A stretch of DNA of 64,000 nt. Origin: CAZMZF01 sp964570765. GTDB lineage: Bacteria > Zixibacteria > MSB-5A5 > RBG-16-43-9. The DNA lies in contig CAZMZF010000011.1 in assembly GCA_964570765.1 (NCBI GenBank), forward strand, positions 18,728-82,727. Reading direction: 5' to 3'. The position numbers and the translations under genes are program-made. This document shows, in pieces, positions 53,378 to 61,233 of this stretch (positions are counted from its first letter, which is position 1; each line of letters begins with the position of its first letter). The notes under the pieces were generated by a model that worked only from the letters and a program-made list of their open reading frames with translations, searched no databases and was not told where the DNA came from.

Positions 53378-54532
53378 ATGTGGGAAAGGGTTAAACATAT
53401 CTTTCTTAAAGAGGTGGTTCAGATTAGAAGGGATAGAAGGATGCTGATGATCATATTTGTCGCTCCGGTCATACAGCTTATCTTATTGGGGTATGCGGTA
53501 ACTACAGATGTCAACCGGATTCCCACAGCCATATTGGATTTCTCTAAAACCCAGGAGAGCAGAGAGCTTATACAACTTTTTCAGAACTCGGGCAAGTTTC
53601 AGATCAACTATTTTACTGATAGCCCCAAAGAGTTAGTCAAGCTTTTAGATCAAGGAGAAGTCTGGGTGGGGATTGAAATAGGAGTAAATTTTGCTCAGGA
53701 GCTGAAAACAGGGAAAACTGCCTTGATTCAGATTATAATCGATGGAACTAATTCCAACACCGCCGGGGTAGCTTCAGGTTATATAAGTCAGCTTCTTTCT
53801 TCCTATAATAAAAAGCTTATGCAGGATAAGATACAGAAAAAACTTGCTCAAAATTTAATTACTGGAACGATTCCGCAGATAAAAATTCTGAATCTGGAAA
53901 ATCAGGTAAGGGCCTGGTATAATCCGGAATTAAAAAGCAGAGACTATAATCTGCCAGGGGTTTTAGCTCTGATTTTAATGATTACCACGATGATGCTTAC
54001 CTCAATGGCAATTGTCAGGGAAAAAGAGATCGGGACTATAGAGCAGTTGATGGTTACTCCCATAAAAACCTTTGAGTTAATCCTGGGTAAGGTTGTCCCT
54101 TTTGCTCTTATTGGTTATATTGATGTCGGTCTGGTAACATCAGTAGCAATCTTATGGTTCAAAATCCCTTTTAGGGGGGATTTCTTTTTCTTGCTTTTAT
54201 CTGTGGGGGTATATCTTCTTACCACTATCGGAATAGGGCTTTTCATCTCGACTTTATCTAAAACCCAGCAGCAGGCTATGATGATTACCTTCTTCTTTCT
54301 GATGCCGGCAATTATCCTCTCCGGCTTTATGTTCCCGATCTCCAACATGCCGGAACCGATTCAATATCTTACCTATATCAATCCACTCAGGTATTTTTTG
54401 ATTATCGTCCGGGGGATTTTTCTAAAAGGAAGCAACCTTTCTGTCCTCTGGGATAAGCTCTTACCCCTGGCAGGTATTGGGATGGTGGTTCTTTTCCTGA
54501 GCATTATTCGCTTTCAAAAGAAAATAGGTTAA
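53378..54532 (+). CDS. ABC-2 permease 2 of the HlyD-linked exporter (YbhR-like)
   Basis: A 384-residue permease of the same layout as its neighbour: RRMLMIIFVAPVIQLILLGY, periplasmic domain (ILDFSKTQESRELIQLFQ; IIDGTNSNTAGVASGYIS), then REKEIGTIEQLMVTPIKTFE and INPLRYFLIIVRGIFLKGS. It begins one base after the previous stop. It completes the five-gene unit (HlyD, two ATPases, two permeases), which by family should export drugs or other small hydrophobic molecules; cargo is not identifiable. Confidence 0.9.
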   Translation: MWERVKHIFLKEVVQIRRDRRMLMIIFVAPVIQLILLGYAVTTDVNRIPTAILDFSKTQESRELIQLFQNSGKFQINYFTDSPKELVKLLDQGEVWVGIEIGVNFAQELKTGKTALIQIIIDGTNSNTAGVASGYISQLLSSYNKKLMQDKIQKKLAQNLITGTIPQIKILNLENQVRAWYNPELKSRDYNLPGVLALILMITTMMLTSMAIVREKEIGTIEQLMVTPIKTFELILGKVVPFALIGYIDVGLVTSVAILWFKIPFRGDFFFLLLSVGVYLLTTIGIGLFISTLSKTQQQAMMITFFFLMPAIILSGFMFPISNMPEPIQYLTYINPLRYFLIIVRGIFLKGSNLSVLWDKLLPLAGIGMVVLFLSIIRFQKKIG

Positions 54533-54907
54533 AAAAACGTAAGTTTTTAAAGGGGGACGCAAAAAGTTACTATATTTTAATCTAAAGATAGCCAATAACT
54601 TGATATTTTTGCCATAAAACCAGTATAAAAATTAGTACAAATTTTATCAGATTTGATTTTTTATCCAATCACAAATTGAGATAAGTCTATGGTAATATTA
54701 AAGAATTAGAAAAACTATTTTTGGGTATGAGATTTGAATATATAAAATGGGTTTTTCTATCCTGAAGGGTTTTAAAAACCCTTAGATGTTTGTTGTATAA
54801 GTAGAGCTTTAGCTTAAATTTAGACTTGACAAATGAAATTTTTGAGTTAAAATAATACTAAAGTGGTATATTTTTGACTAAAGATTTATAAGAGGAGTGT
54901 ATAAGTC
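54533..54907. other. Gap of 375 bases with a palindrome and a promoter
   Basis: AT-rich and without a gene. The palindrome AAGGGTTTTAAAAACCCTT lies at 54765-54783; no T tract follows it. A promoter is listed separately. None of the main repeat families is present. Confidence 0.6.
54826..54853 (+). promoter_or_regulatory. Promoter candidate for the small membrane protein / TPR genes
   Basis: TTGACA (54826-54831), 16-base spacer, TAAAAT (54848-54853), about 55 bases before the ATG at 54908. Confidence 0.65.
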
Positions 54908-55132
54908 ATGGTCTCGGATTATCGTTCTTCAAAATTTGAGAGAGTTTTTAATTATACCCTGATCGGAGTTTTAATTGTCCTGGGACTTCTGGTTATTTCA
55001 GGTGTGTTCAGAATGGGTCCAAATTTTCGTATTATATTTGGCGGGATTATACTGGTTTATGGGTTTTTAAGGTTTTTACTTTTAAGGAATAAATACAGAA
55101 AAGAACAAATAATTGAGGAGAAAAAAGAGTAA
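54908..55132 (+). CDS. Small two-helix membrane protein
   Basis: A 74-residue protein with two hydrophobic helices (YTLIGVLIVLGLLVISGVF and FRIIFGGIILVYGFLRFLLL) and a Lys/Glu-rich tail. AGAGGAG (54890-54896) precedes the ATG. Family not recognised. Size and layout resemble the protein at 28840-29061. It is the first gene after a promoter and leads into the TPR protein and the Exb/TonB cluster, so it may belong to the same envelope machinery. Confidence 0.65.
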   Translation: MVSDYRSSKFERVFNYTLIGVLIVLGLLVISGVFRMGPNFRIIFGGIILVYGFLRFLLLRNKYRKEQIIEEKKE

Positions 55133-55223
55133 AATAAATATTATATAAAATAAACACTTGACAACGAAAGGTTATATGATATTTTCAAACTTTTTAGGTA
55201 AGGGTCGGATAAGGAGAAAAGAG

Positions 55224-56897
55224 ATGATTTTTCGGGTCTGGCTTACAGCCATATTACTTTTTTTGACCCTCTATACTACAGCTGGATGCCAGGATCTGGA
55301 TAGCGGGAAAAAAGCTTACCAGAATCGGAATTACGATAAAGCAATTGAACTCCTCAAAGCATATTTAGAGAAAAAGCCACTTGATGCTGAGGGGTATTAT
55401 TATTTAGGGAACTGCTATTTTGAAAAGGAGCTGTGGGATGAGGCTATCCCTCAATATCAGAATGCCATCGATCATAAACCAAAATATTACGAAGCTATAT
55501 ACAAGCTTGGCTTAACCTATCTGAATAAAGGCTCTTACGAGCAAGCCCTGCAAACATTTAATCAGGGGCTGGAGACGAAAAAGAACTCAGGCGATTTCCT
55601 GAACGGAATTGGGCTGGTGCAGATAGCTCAGGGTAACCTGGTTGAGGCGGATCTGAGTTTTCGCTCAGCCATCTCTGCTGATCCTAAGAACCCTGAATAT
55701 CACAAGAACTTAGGAGATGTTAGCTTAAAAAAGGATATACCCTCTATAGCCATTGAGGAATATAGGAAAACCTTAAGTCTGGATTCCAATTGGGCTGAGG
55801 TCTATTATAGTTTGGGAAAAGCCTATCTTTTACAGATGGATTTCAATTCTGCCGCAGATGCCTTTAAAAAAACCGTAAAATTAGAACCGAAATTCAAATC
55901 GGTCTATACCGACTTGGGGAATATCTATTTCTTAGCTAAAAAATATCCTGAGGCAGGATGGGCATATAATGAATATATAAAATTAGACCAGAATAATCCC
56001 CAACCTTATTTGGGTCTGGGAAAATCATATTATAATATGCATCAAGTGGATAGCGCTATTGTGGATCTGAATAAAGCTATCCAACTGGATTCTAACCAGA
56101 CTGAAGCTTACTTTTATTTAGGTAAGAGCTACCAAGATAAGAAGATGTATTCGGAGGCGGCTTTAGCCTATGATAACTATGAGAGAAGATATACCAGTAA
56201 AAATAAATTTGAATGGACAGTTAGGGATAAAGATTTCTTAATGGACAAAGGGCAGGTTCATTATTATTTAGGGGATTCTCTAAATCTGGAGAAGGCGGTG
56301 AATTATCTGGGCTTGGCCACACAGTTAGATTCAAGTTACAGCGAATCCTATTCCTACCTGGGCTTGACCTATTATCAGCTTAAAAAATATTCAGAGGCAA
56401 TCCCAGCCCTGAAAAAGAAAATTGAAATGGATTCCACCAGTTTTAATAGCTACCTTAATCTGGCTTATTGCCATGTGAATATGAAGCAGTATAAGGAAGC
56501 CCTGGAGCCTTTGAAAAAGGTGGTGGAGCTAAAACCGGATTATCTTCAGGCTCATCAATACCTAGCCTATATCTATTTGAACGAGCTTAAATCCTATGCT
56601 GAAGCTAAGACAGAATATGAGACGATCATTCAATTGAACCCTCAGGATTGCCAAGCCAAAGGTAATTATGGTTATGTGCTTCTTACTATGAATAGAGCCT
56701 CTGAGGCGATAAGGCCTCTTATAGAGGCAGTCAACTGCCAGCAGAACGACATCTCCTTTAATTTATGGCTGGCTCAGGCTTATGATATCACTAACCAGTA
56801 TGAGAAAGCAAAAGAAGCCTATCGCAAGGTCTTAAGGTTAGATCCAAAGAACAAGCTGGCCAAAGACCGACTGGATTTCTTAGAATATAACTATTGA
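55224..56897 (+). CDS. TPR-repeat lipoprotein
   Basis: The ATG at 55224 (seven bases after GGAG at 55213-55216) gives MIFRVWLTAILLFLTLYTTA then the lipobox Cys (TAGC), so the protein is probably an outer- or inner-membrane lipoprotein. The frame extends upstream to 55158 but those residues are hydrophilic and would spoil the signal. The rest is about a dozen tetratricopeptide repeats (for example AEGYYYLGNCYFEKELWDEA, AEVYYSLGKAYLLQMDFNSA), a protein-interaction scaffold. It precedes the ExbB/ExbD/TonB genes on the same strand, as TPR proteins often do in such clusters. Confidence 0.85.
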   Translation: MIFRVWLTAILLFLTLYTTAGCQDLDSGKKAYQNRNYDKAIELLKAYLEKKPLDAEGYYYLGNCYFEKELWDEAIPQYQNAIDHKPKYYEAIYKLGLTYLNKGSYEQALQTFNQGLETKKNSGDFLNGIGLVQIAQGNLVEADLSFRSAISADPKNPEYHKNLGDVSLKKDIPSIAIEEYRKTLSLDSNWAEVYYSLGKAYLLQMDFNSAADAFKKTVKLEPKFKSVYTDLGNIYFLAKKYPEAGWAYNEYIKLDQNNPQPYLGLGKSYYNMHQVDSAIVDLNKAIQLDSNQTEAYFYLGKSYQDKKMYSEAALAYDNYERRYTSKNKFEWTVRDKDFLMDKGQVHYYLGDSLNLEKAVNYLGLATQLDSSYSESYSYLGLTYYQLKKYSEAIPALKKKIEMDSTSFNSYLNLAYCHVNMKQYKEALEPLKKVVELKPDYLQAHQYLAYIYLNELKSYAEAKTEYETIIQLNPQDCQAKGNYGYVLLTMNRASEAIRPLIEAVNCQQNDISFNLWLAQAYDITNQYEKAKEAYRKVLRLDPKNKLAKDRLDFLEYNY

Positions 56898-56967
56898 TTT
56901 CAAAGTTTACCTTAAAGATTTTATAAGGAATAAAATTTAATTTCAATTGTAGAAATAGAGGAGTGAT

Positions 56968-57675
56968 ATGGTAGAAGAAAAAAAGGGAGAAAAAGAAGAG
57001 GATCTGCGTTATAAATATATAGGCTTTGAGGTTTTTCCTATTAAGCCTAAGAAATTCTGGAAAAATGCGGAGGAGGAGAAAAAATATTTAGAAGAAACTA
57101 AAAAAAGAAAGGATAAAAGAGAAAGAGAGGAGCGTGACCATAGCTTGGTCTTTGTGCCGATTTTCACTCCGGTGGAGAAATGGGTGCTCAGCCTGACTTC
57201 TGCCTTGATGATTTTGAGCGTTTTTCTTCCCTGGTTTACTTTCACCCGCGGAGAGAGTGCCATACGCTATAATGCCCTGCAATACCTGATTAATCTTGGA
57301 ACTGCGATGACCTATTCCGGCTTAGGAGGACCTCTTCTGGGACTTTTAGTAGTTATCTTCTTGTTTGTGATTTTAAGTTCTTTTATCTTTGGGATTTTGA
57401 ACCTGTTAGCCTTATACAGTAAAACGAGCTCAGAAGGTGGTTATCTCCAGAAGCTTAAAAGGTCGCTCAGACTTAATTTCGTCCCTTTACTTTTATGGCT
57501 AATTGCGGTTATCCTCTCGATATTCGGGATGGCAACTCCGCTGGCATCTGCCTTCGGGGTAAATCAGCTCAAGGATACTTTCAATGTAGTGACTTTGGTG
57601 AGCATATCCGGAACTGGTCTGTGGCTTAGCTTAGGATGCTGGGTGATGAATAGCGTTAAAGCAAATGATCTATAA
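56968..57675 (+). CDS. Membrane protein of unknown function
   Basis: A 235-residue protein. The first ~60 residues are highly charged and cytosolic-looking (EEEKKYLEETKKRKDKRERE). Four hydrophobic segments follow (about 72-92, 115-145, 165-190, 205-230; for example LTSALMILSVFLPWFTF and GPLLGLLVVIFLFVILSSFI). No family is recognised. It sits between the TPR lipoprotein and the ExbB gene on the same strand and probably belongs to the same transcript. Confidence 0.7.
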   Translation: MVEEKKGEKEEDLRYKYIGFEVFPIKPKKFWKNAEEEKKYLEETKKRKDKREREERDHSLVFVPIFTPVEKWVLSLTSALMILSVFLPWFTFTRGESAIRYNALQYLINLGTAMTYSGLGGPLLGLLVVIFLFVILSSFIFGILNLLALYSKTSSEGGYLQKLKRSLRLNFVPLLLWLIAVILSIFGMATPLASAFGVNQLKDTFNVVTLVSISGTGLWLSLGCWVMNSVKANDL

Positions 57676-57764
57676 GAGTATGAAGGAGGTAAGGATGAGA
57701 TAGTTTTAAGTAAAAAAAATATAAAATTATAACTTAAATTTTAAACTTCAAAGGAGGTATTTTC

Positions 57765-58493
57765 GTGAAACAATCGATCTTCATAACTCTGGTTTTGATA
57801 GTTTCTATAGCAATAGGTTTTATAATCTGGGGGTTGATGTTGCCTGATTATTTGAGACTGGGAGGACCCCTGGTGGCTGTGCTGATCGGTTTGTTAGTAA
57901 TGCTTTTGTCTTTTATCATAGAAAGGACTTTAACTTTAAGAAAAGCCCGGGGGAAAGCTTCAGTCCAATCCTTTTTTAAGAATGTAATTCAGATGTTGGA
58001 CAAGGGGGATTTCGATGGCGCTATAGCCGCCTGTGATAAACAAAGAGGCACAACCGCTAATGTTTTAAGAGCTGGGATCGAAAGGTATCAGCAATTGAAA
58101 GAGGGGATCACCCCAGAGAAACGTTTAAGTGAAACCCAGAGAGCGATAGAAGAAGCCAATGCCTTAGAAGTGCCACTTTTAGAGAGAAATTTAATCGCTT
58201 TGTCCACCATCGCCTCGATTGCTACCATGATAGGGCTGTTGGGTACCACTATAGGAATGATAAGAGCCTTCAAGGCAACTTCTGAAAGGGTCGGAGGAGT
58301 AATAGATGCTATGAAACTCGCAACAGGTATTTCTGAAGCTCTGGTAAATACTGCTGGAGGGCTATTAGCCGCTATTATTGGGATTGTGGCATATAATTTC
58401 TTTGTGAATAAAGTTGATGCTTTTAACTATACTATGGACGAAGCCACTTATGAGGTTTTACAGCTTTTGAAGAGCAAGGAGGCAGAGAAATAA
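57765..58493 (+). CDS. MotA/TolQ/ExbB proton channel family protein
   Basis: A 242-residue inner-membrane protein. Three helices are placed as in ExbB: about residues 3-27, then after the cytosolic domain ALSTIASIATMIGLLGTTIG (about 147-166) and SEALVNTAGGLLAAIIGIVA (about 188-207). The conserved L-L-G-T-V/I-x-G-M and T-A-x-G-L motifs of the channel are visible. It uses proton flow to power TonB. The start is GTG at 57765, backed by AAAGGAGG (57750-57757). It overlaps the ExbD gene by one base. Confidence 0.92.
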   Translation: MKQSIFITLVLIVSIAIGFIIWGLMLPDYLRLGGPLVAVLIGLLVMLLSFIIERTLTLRKARGKASVQSFFKNVIQMLDKGDFDGAIAACDKQRGTTANVLRAGIERYQQLKEGITPEKRLSETQRAIEEANALEVPLLERNLIALSTIASIATMIGLLGTTIGMIRAFKATSERVGGVIDAMKLATGISEALVNTAGGLLAAIIGIVAYNFFVNKVDAFNYTMDEATYEVLQLLKSKEAEK

Positions 58494-58963
58494 TGTTAAA
58501 GAGGATGAAAAGGAGAATTGGGATCAAAATCGATATGACCCCTATGGTGGATATCGCCTTTCTGCTTTTGATCTTCTATATGACCACAACCCAGTTCAAA
58601 CCTCCAGAGAAGAAATCGGTAGCTATTCCTGCTTCCCATTCCGACATCAAACTGCCGGAGAAGGATATTTTGACCATAACGGTTACTAAAGAGGACAGTA
58701 TCTCCGTAGATTATGTGGATAGGAAAGAAGTAGAGATACAGGGGAAAAAGGAGAAGGTTATTGAAAGAGTTTATGAAGATGTTAATCTTAATACCTTAAC
58801 AGGAGCGATACTCTCTATCCGGGCAAAATACCCTGGAATCTTTGTGGTGATTAAAGCGGACAAGGATGCCCGGTACGGAACTATGCAAAGCCTGATGACT
58901 ACCTTGCGAGATAATAATATGCCTCGCTTTCAGTTAGTAACCGAGATAGAGTCCGGAAGTTAA
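58493..58963 (+). CDS. ExbD/TolR family protein (first copy)
   Basis: A 156-residue protein with a short basic N-terminus (MLKRMKRRIG) and the ExbD signature IKIDMTPMVDIAFLLLIFYM. In that helix the Asp of M-V-D is the proton-carrying residue. A periplasmic domain ends with VVIKADKDARYGTMQSLMTT. It pairs with ExbB in the proton-driven motor. A second ExbD follows 42 bases downstream. Confidence 0.92.
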   Translation: MLKRMKRRIGIKIDMTPMVDIAFLLLIFYMTTTQFKPPEKKSVAIPASHSDIKLPEKDILTITVTKEDSISVDYVDRKEVEIQGKKEKVIERVYEDVNLNTLTGAILSIRAKYPGIFVVIKADKDARYGTMQSLMTTLRDNNMPRFQLVTEIESGS

Positions 58964-59005
58964 GGTTATGATTTAAAGCAATTATTGCTTAAGGAGTGAT
59001 TTTTT

Positions 59006-59569
59006 ATGGCAGCAGTTGACGTAGGAGGACCGAGTCCTCGAGGGAAAAAGGGTACCGGCTTAAGAAGACCCAAAAGAAGGATAGGGATCCGAATTGATAT
59101 GACCCCTATGGTGGATATCGCTTTTCTCCTTTTGATCTTCTATATGGTGACCACTATTTTCAGTATGCCTCAGGCAATGGAAATTAACCTTCCTCCAGAG
59201 GACGTTCCAGTCCCCATTGCAGAATCTAATCTTTTGACTCTAAGGGTAAATGCAGAAGGGAACATATACTGGAGTATGGGAGTGGAAAAGCCTGAGCTTT
59301 TACTGGCAGATTCTTTAAGACCCCTCCTTTACCAGAAAAATCTTGAGAAACCAAAGTTGGTGACTCTGATCAAGATTAATAAAGAAGCCAGGTATTTCAA
59401 GATGATTGATATAGTAGATGAAATTCAGCTAGTAGAAAAAACGATAAAGGAAGATAAAAAATTAGGAAGAGAGAAGTTCAGTTACCGTTTCAGCTTTGCT
59501 CCTTTCACAGATGAAGATGAAGGACTTATTACTGGAAAGCTCCAGCCGAAAGGAGGGAAGAAGAGATGA
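59006..59569 (+). CDS. ExbD/TolR family protein (second copy)
   Basis: A 187-residue paralogue of the preceding gene with the almost identical membrane motif IRIDMTPMVDIAFLLLIFYM; the basic N-terminus is longer (RGKKGTGLRRPKRRIG). The periplasmic part has diverged and carries a C-terminal extension (about residues 140-187) ending in LQPKGGKKR. A ribosome site (AAGGAG) precedes the ATG. It overlaps the TonB gene by 4 bases. Two ExbD proteins with one ExbB suggest a hetero-oligomeric motor. Confidence 0.92.
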   Translation: MAAVDVGGPSPRGKKGTGLRRPKRRIGIRIDMTPMVDIAFLLLIFYMVTTIFSMPQAMEINLPPEDVPVPIAESNLLTLRVNAEGNIYWSMGVEKPELLLADSLRPLLYQKNLEKPKLVTLIKINKEARYFKMIDIVDEIQLVEKTIKEDKKLGREKFSYRFSFAPFTDEDEGLITGKLQPKGGKKR

Positions 59570-60294
59570 GAGTCGCCACACCTTATGGAGCCTTTGAGCT
59601 TAAGAGAGTCTATCAGAGAAACTTTGGCATAGCCATAATTATCTCTGGACTGGTGTATCTGGTATTAATAGGTTCTTTTTTGTTTTTTTCCCATATTAAG
59701 GCTCAGAAGCCAGTGCCTAAAAGGGTAATAACGATTAAATCCCCTATCGACCTAGGAGCGCCTCCCTCTTTAACCCAGAGTGTAGCTCATCAGGTGGCAG
59801 TGGCAGCACCAGTGGCGGCTGCGGCACCATCTGTAGGTATTCCCGAAGCGGTTCCAGATGATCAGGTTAAGGAAACCGTGACCTTAGCCACTCAAGCCGA
59901 ATTAGGGTTACAGAACCCTACCGTTGCCACTGAGGGAATAGGTAAGGGTGAGTCCTTAGCTATAGAAATACGAGCAGAGGACTATCTCCCTACTGCGGAT
60001 GAATTTGTTCCTTATGAAGAGGCTCCCGTGCCAATAAAATGGATTAAACCGCCCTATCCGGAGTTAGCTAAAAAAGCAAGTGTAGAGGGAGTGGTCTGGG
60101 TGCAAGCTTTGGTGGATAAACATGGTAAAGTTAGAGATGCGAAATGTGTTAAAGGACCAGGGAGTGTTAACCAGGATATTTTCTGTGAGACAGCCACTAA
60201 AGCCGCTATGCAGAATGAATATAAGCCAGCCATCAGCAATAAAGAGCCGGTAGCGGTCTGGGTGCAGTATAAAGTAGAGTTTACTCTGAAATAA
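59566..60294 (+). CDS. TonB-family energy transducer (first copy)
   Basis: A 242-residue protein. It has a single N-terminal membrane helix (IAIIISGLVYLVLIGSFLFF, about 23-42), an Ala/Pro-rich spacer (VAHQVAVAAPVAAAAPSVGI) and a C-terminal TonB domain (PPYPELAKKASVEGVVWVQA, then VDKHGKVRDAKCVKGPGSVN, and EPVAVWVQYKVEFTL). It transmits ExbB/ExbD motor energy to outer-membrane receptors. No TonB-dependent receptor is in the window. The next gene is a tandem copy. The start overlaps the ExbD stop. Confidence 0.92.
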   Translation: MRVATPYGAFELKRVYQRNFGIAIIISGLVYLVLIGSFLFFSHIKAQKPVPKRVITIKSPIDLGAPPSLTQSVAHQVAVAAPVAAAAPSVGIPEAVPDDQVKETVTLATQAELGLQNPTVATEGIGKGESLAIEIRAEDYLPTADEFVPYEEAPVPIKWIKPPYPELAKKASVEGVVWVQALVDKHGKVRDAKCVKGPGSVNQDIFCETATKAAMQNEYKPAISNKEPVAVWVQYKVEFTLK

Positions 60295-60389
60295 TGGAGA
60301 GGAAATATCAGCAGGAGGCTCTTTAATATAGAAAGTCCATAAGAAGAACTAATCATCATTAAATTCCAACCGAAGGGAGGGATGAGAAG

Positions 60390-61121
60390 ATGAGAGTTGC
60401 AACACCTTATGGAGCTTTCGAGCTAAAGAGAGCTTACCAGAAGAACTTAGGCTTAGCAATATTTATTGCCGTACTGGTGCATATCATACTGATAGGTTCT
60501 TTTTTATTCTTCTCCCAAATTAAAGCTCAAAAGCCAGGACCTAAAATAGTGATCATAATAGATGACCCGATAAAATTTGGGCCACCTCCATCCTTAACCA
60601 AGACACAGGCTCAACAAGTGGTAGTTAAGCCTCAAGTAAAAAGTACACTTCCATCAACAGGAATTCCTGAAGCGGTCCGGGATGATCAGGTTAAGGAAGA
60701 ATTAAACTACGCTACTCAGGATGAATTACAAAGGGCTTTGCAGAACCCTATCCTTATACCTGAAGGAACAGATGAAGATGAATCATTAATTGTTCAATTC
60801 CGAGAAGAATACCTTCCTCCACCTGACAAATTTATTCCTACAGATGAGCTACCAGCGTCAATTAAATTGGTTAAGCCATCCTATCCAGAGTTAGCTAAAA
60901 GGGCAGGAGTAGAAGGGCTGGTCTGGGTAGAGGCCCTGGTGGATAAACATGGGAAAGTCAGAGATGCGAAATGTATCAAGGGACCAGGGAGTGCTAACCA
61001 GGATATTTTCTGTGAGTCAGCCATTCAATCTGCAATGCAAAGTGAGTATAAGCCAGCCATTAGCAATAAAGAACCAGTAGCGGTCTGGGTAACATATAAA
61101 GTAGAGTTTACTCTGAGATAA
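60390..61121 (+). CDS. TonB-family energy transducer (second, duplicated copy)
   Basis: A 243-residue paralogue of the previous gene. The first residues (MRVATPYGAFELKR) and the TonB domain (PSYPELAKRAGVEGLVWVEA, VDKHGKVRDAKCIKGPGS) are nearly the same, while the spacer between has diverged (KTQAQQVVVKPQVKSTLPST; EEYLPPPDKFIP). Flanking DNA is duplicated too: both genes are preceded by CCGAARGGAGGG-like sequence and followed by TAATGGAGAGG then AAAT-AGCAG. It is therefore a recent tandem duplication with spacer divergence. Confidence 0.92.
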   Translation: MRVATPYGAFELKRAYQKNLGLAIFIAVLVHIILIGSFLFFSQIKAQKPGPKIVIIIDDPIKFGPPPSLTKTQAQQVVVKPQVKSTLPSTGIPEAVRDDQVKEELNYATQDELQRALQNPILIPEGTDEDESLIVQFREEYLPPPDKFIPTDELPASIKLVKPSYPELAKRAGVEGLVWVEALVDKHGKVRDAKCIKGPGSANQDIFCESAIQSAMQSEYKPAISNKEPVAVWVTYKVEFTLR

Positions 61122-61168
61122 TGGAGAGGGGAAATAGCAGTAGGATGCTTTTAATAGAGGAAATTCAT

Positions 61169-61202
61169 AAGGCAGTTTATATCAAACTGCCTTTGTTTTT
61201 TT
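61169..61202 (+). terminator. Terminator after the TonB pair
   Basis: AAGGCAGTTT (61169-61178), loop ATATC, AAACTGCCTT (61184-61193), then TGTTTTTTT. It separates the Exb/TonB cluster from hppA. Confidence 0.88.
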
Positions 61203-61233
61203 AAATCTGGAGAAATATGAAAGGGAGGTAGGA

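Noticed and set aside
54765..54783. Terminator after the HlyD-linked permease genes
   Set aside because: The palindrome AAGGGTTTTAAAAACCCTT has no T tract and lies over 230 bases from the stop; kept only as a palindrome.
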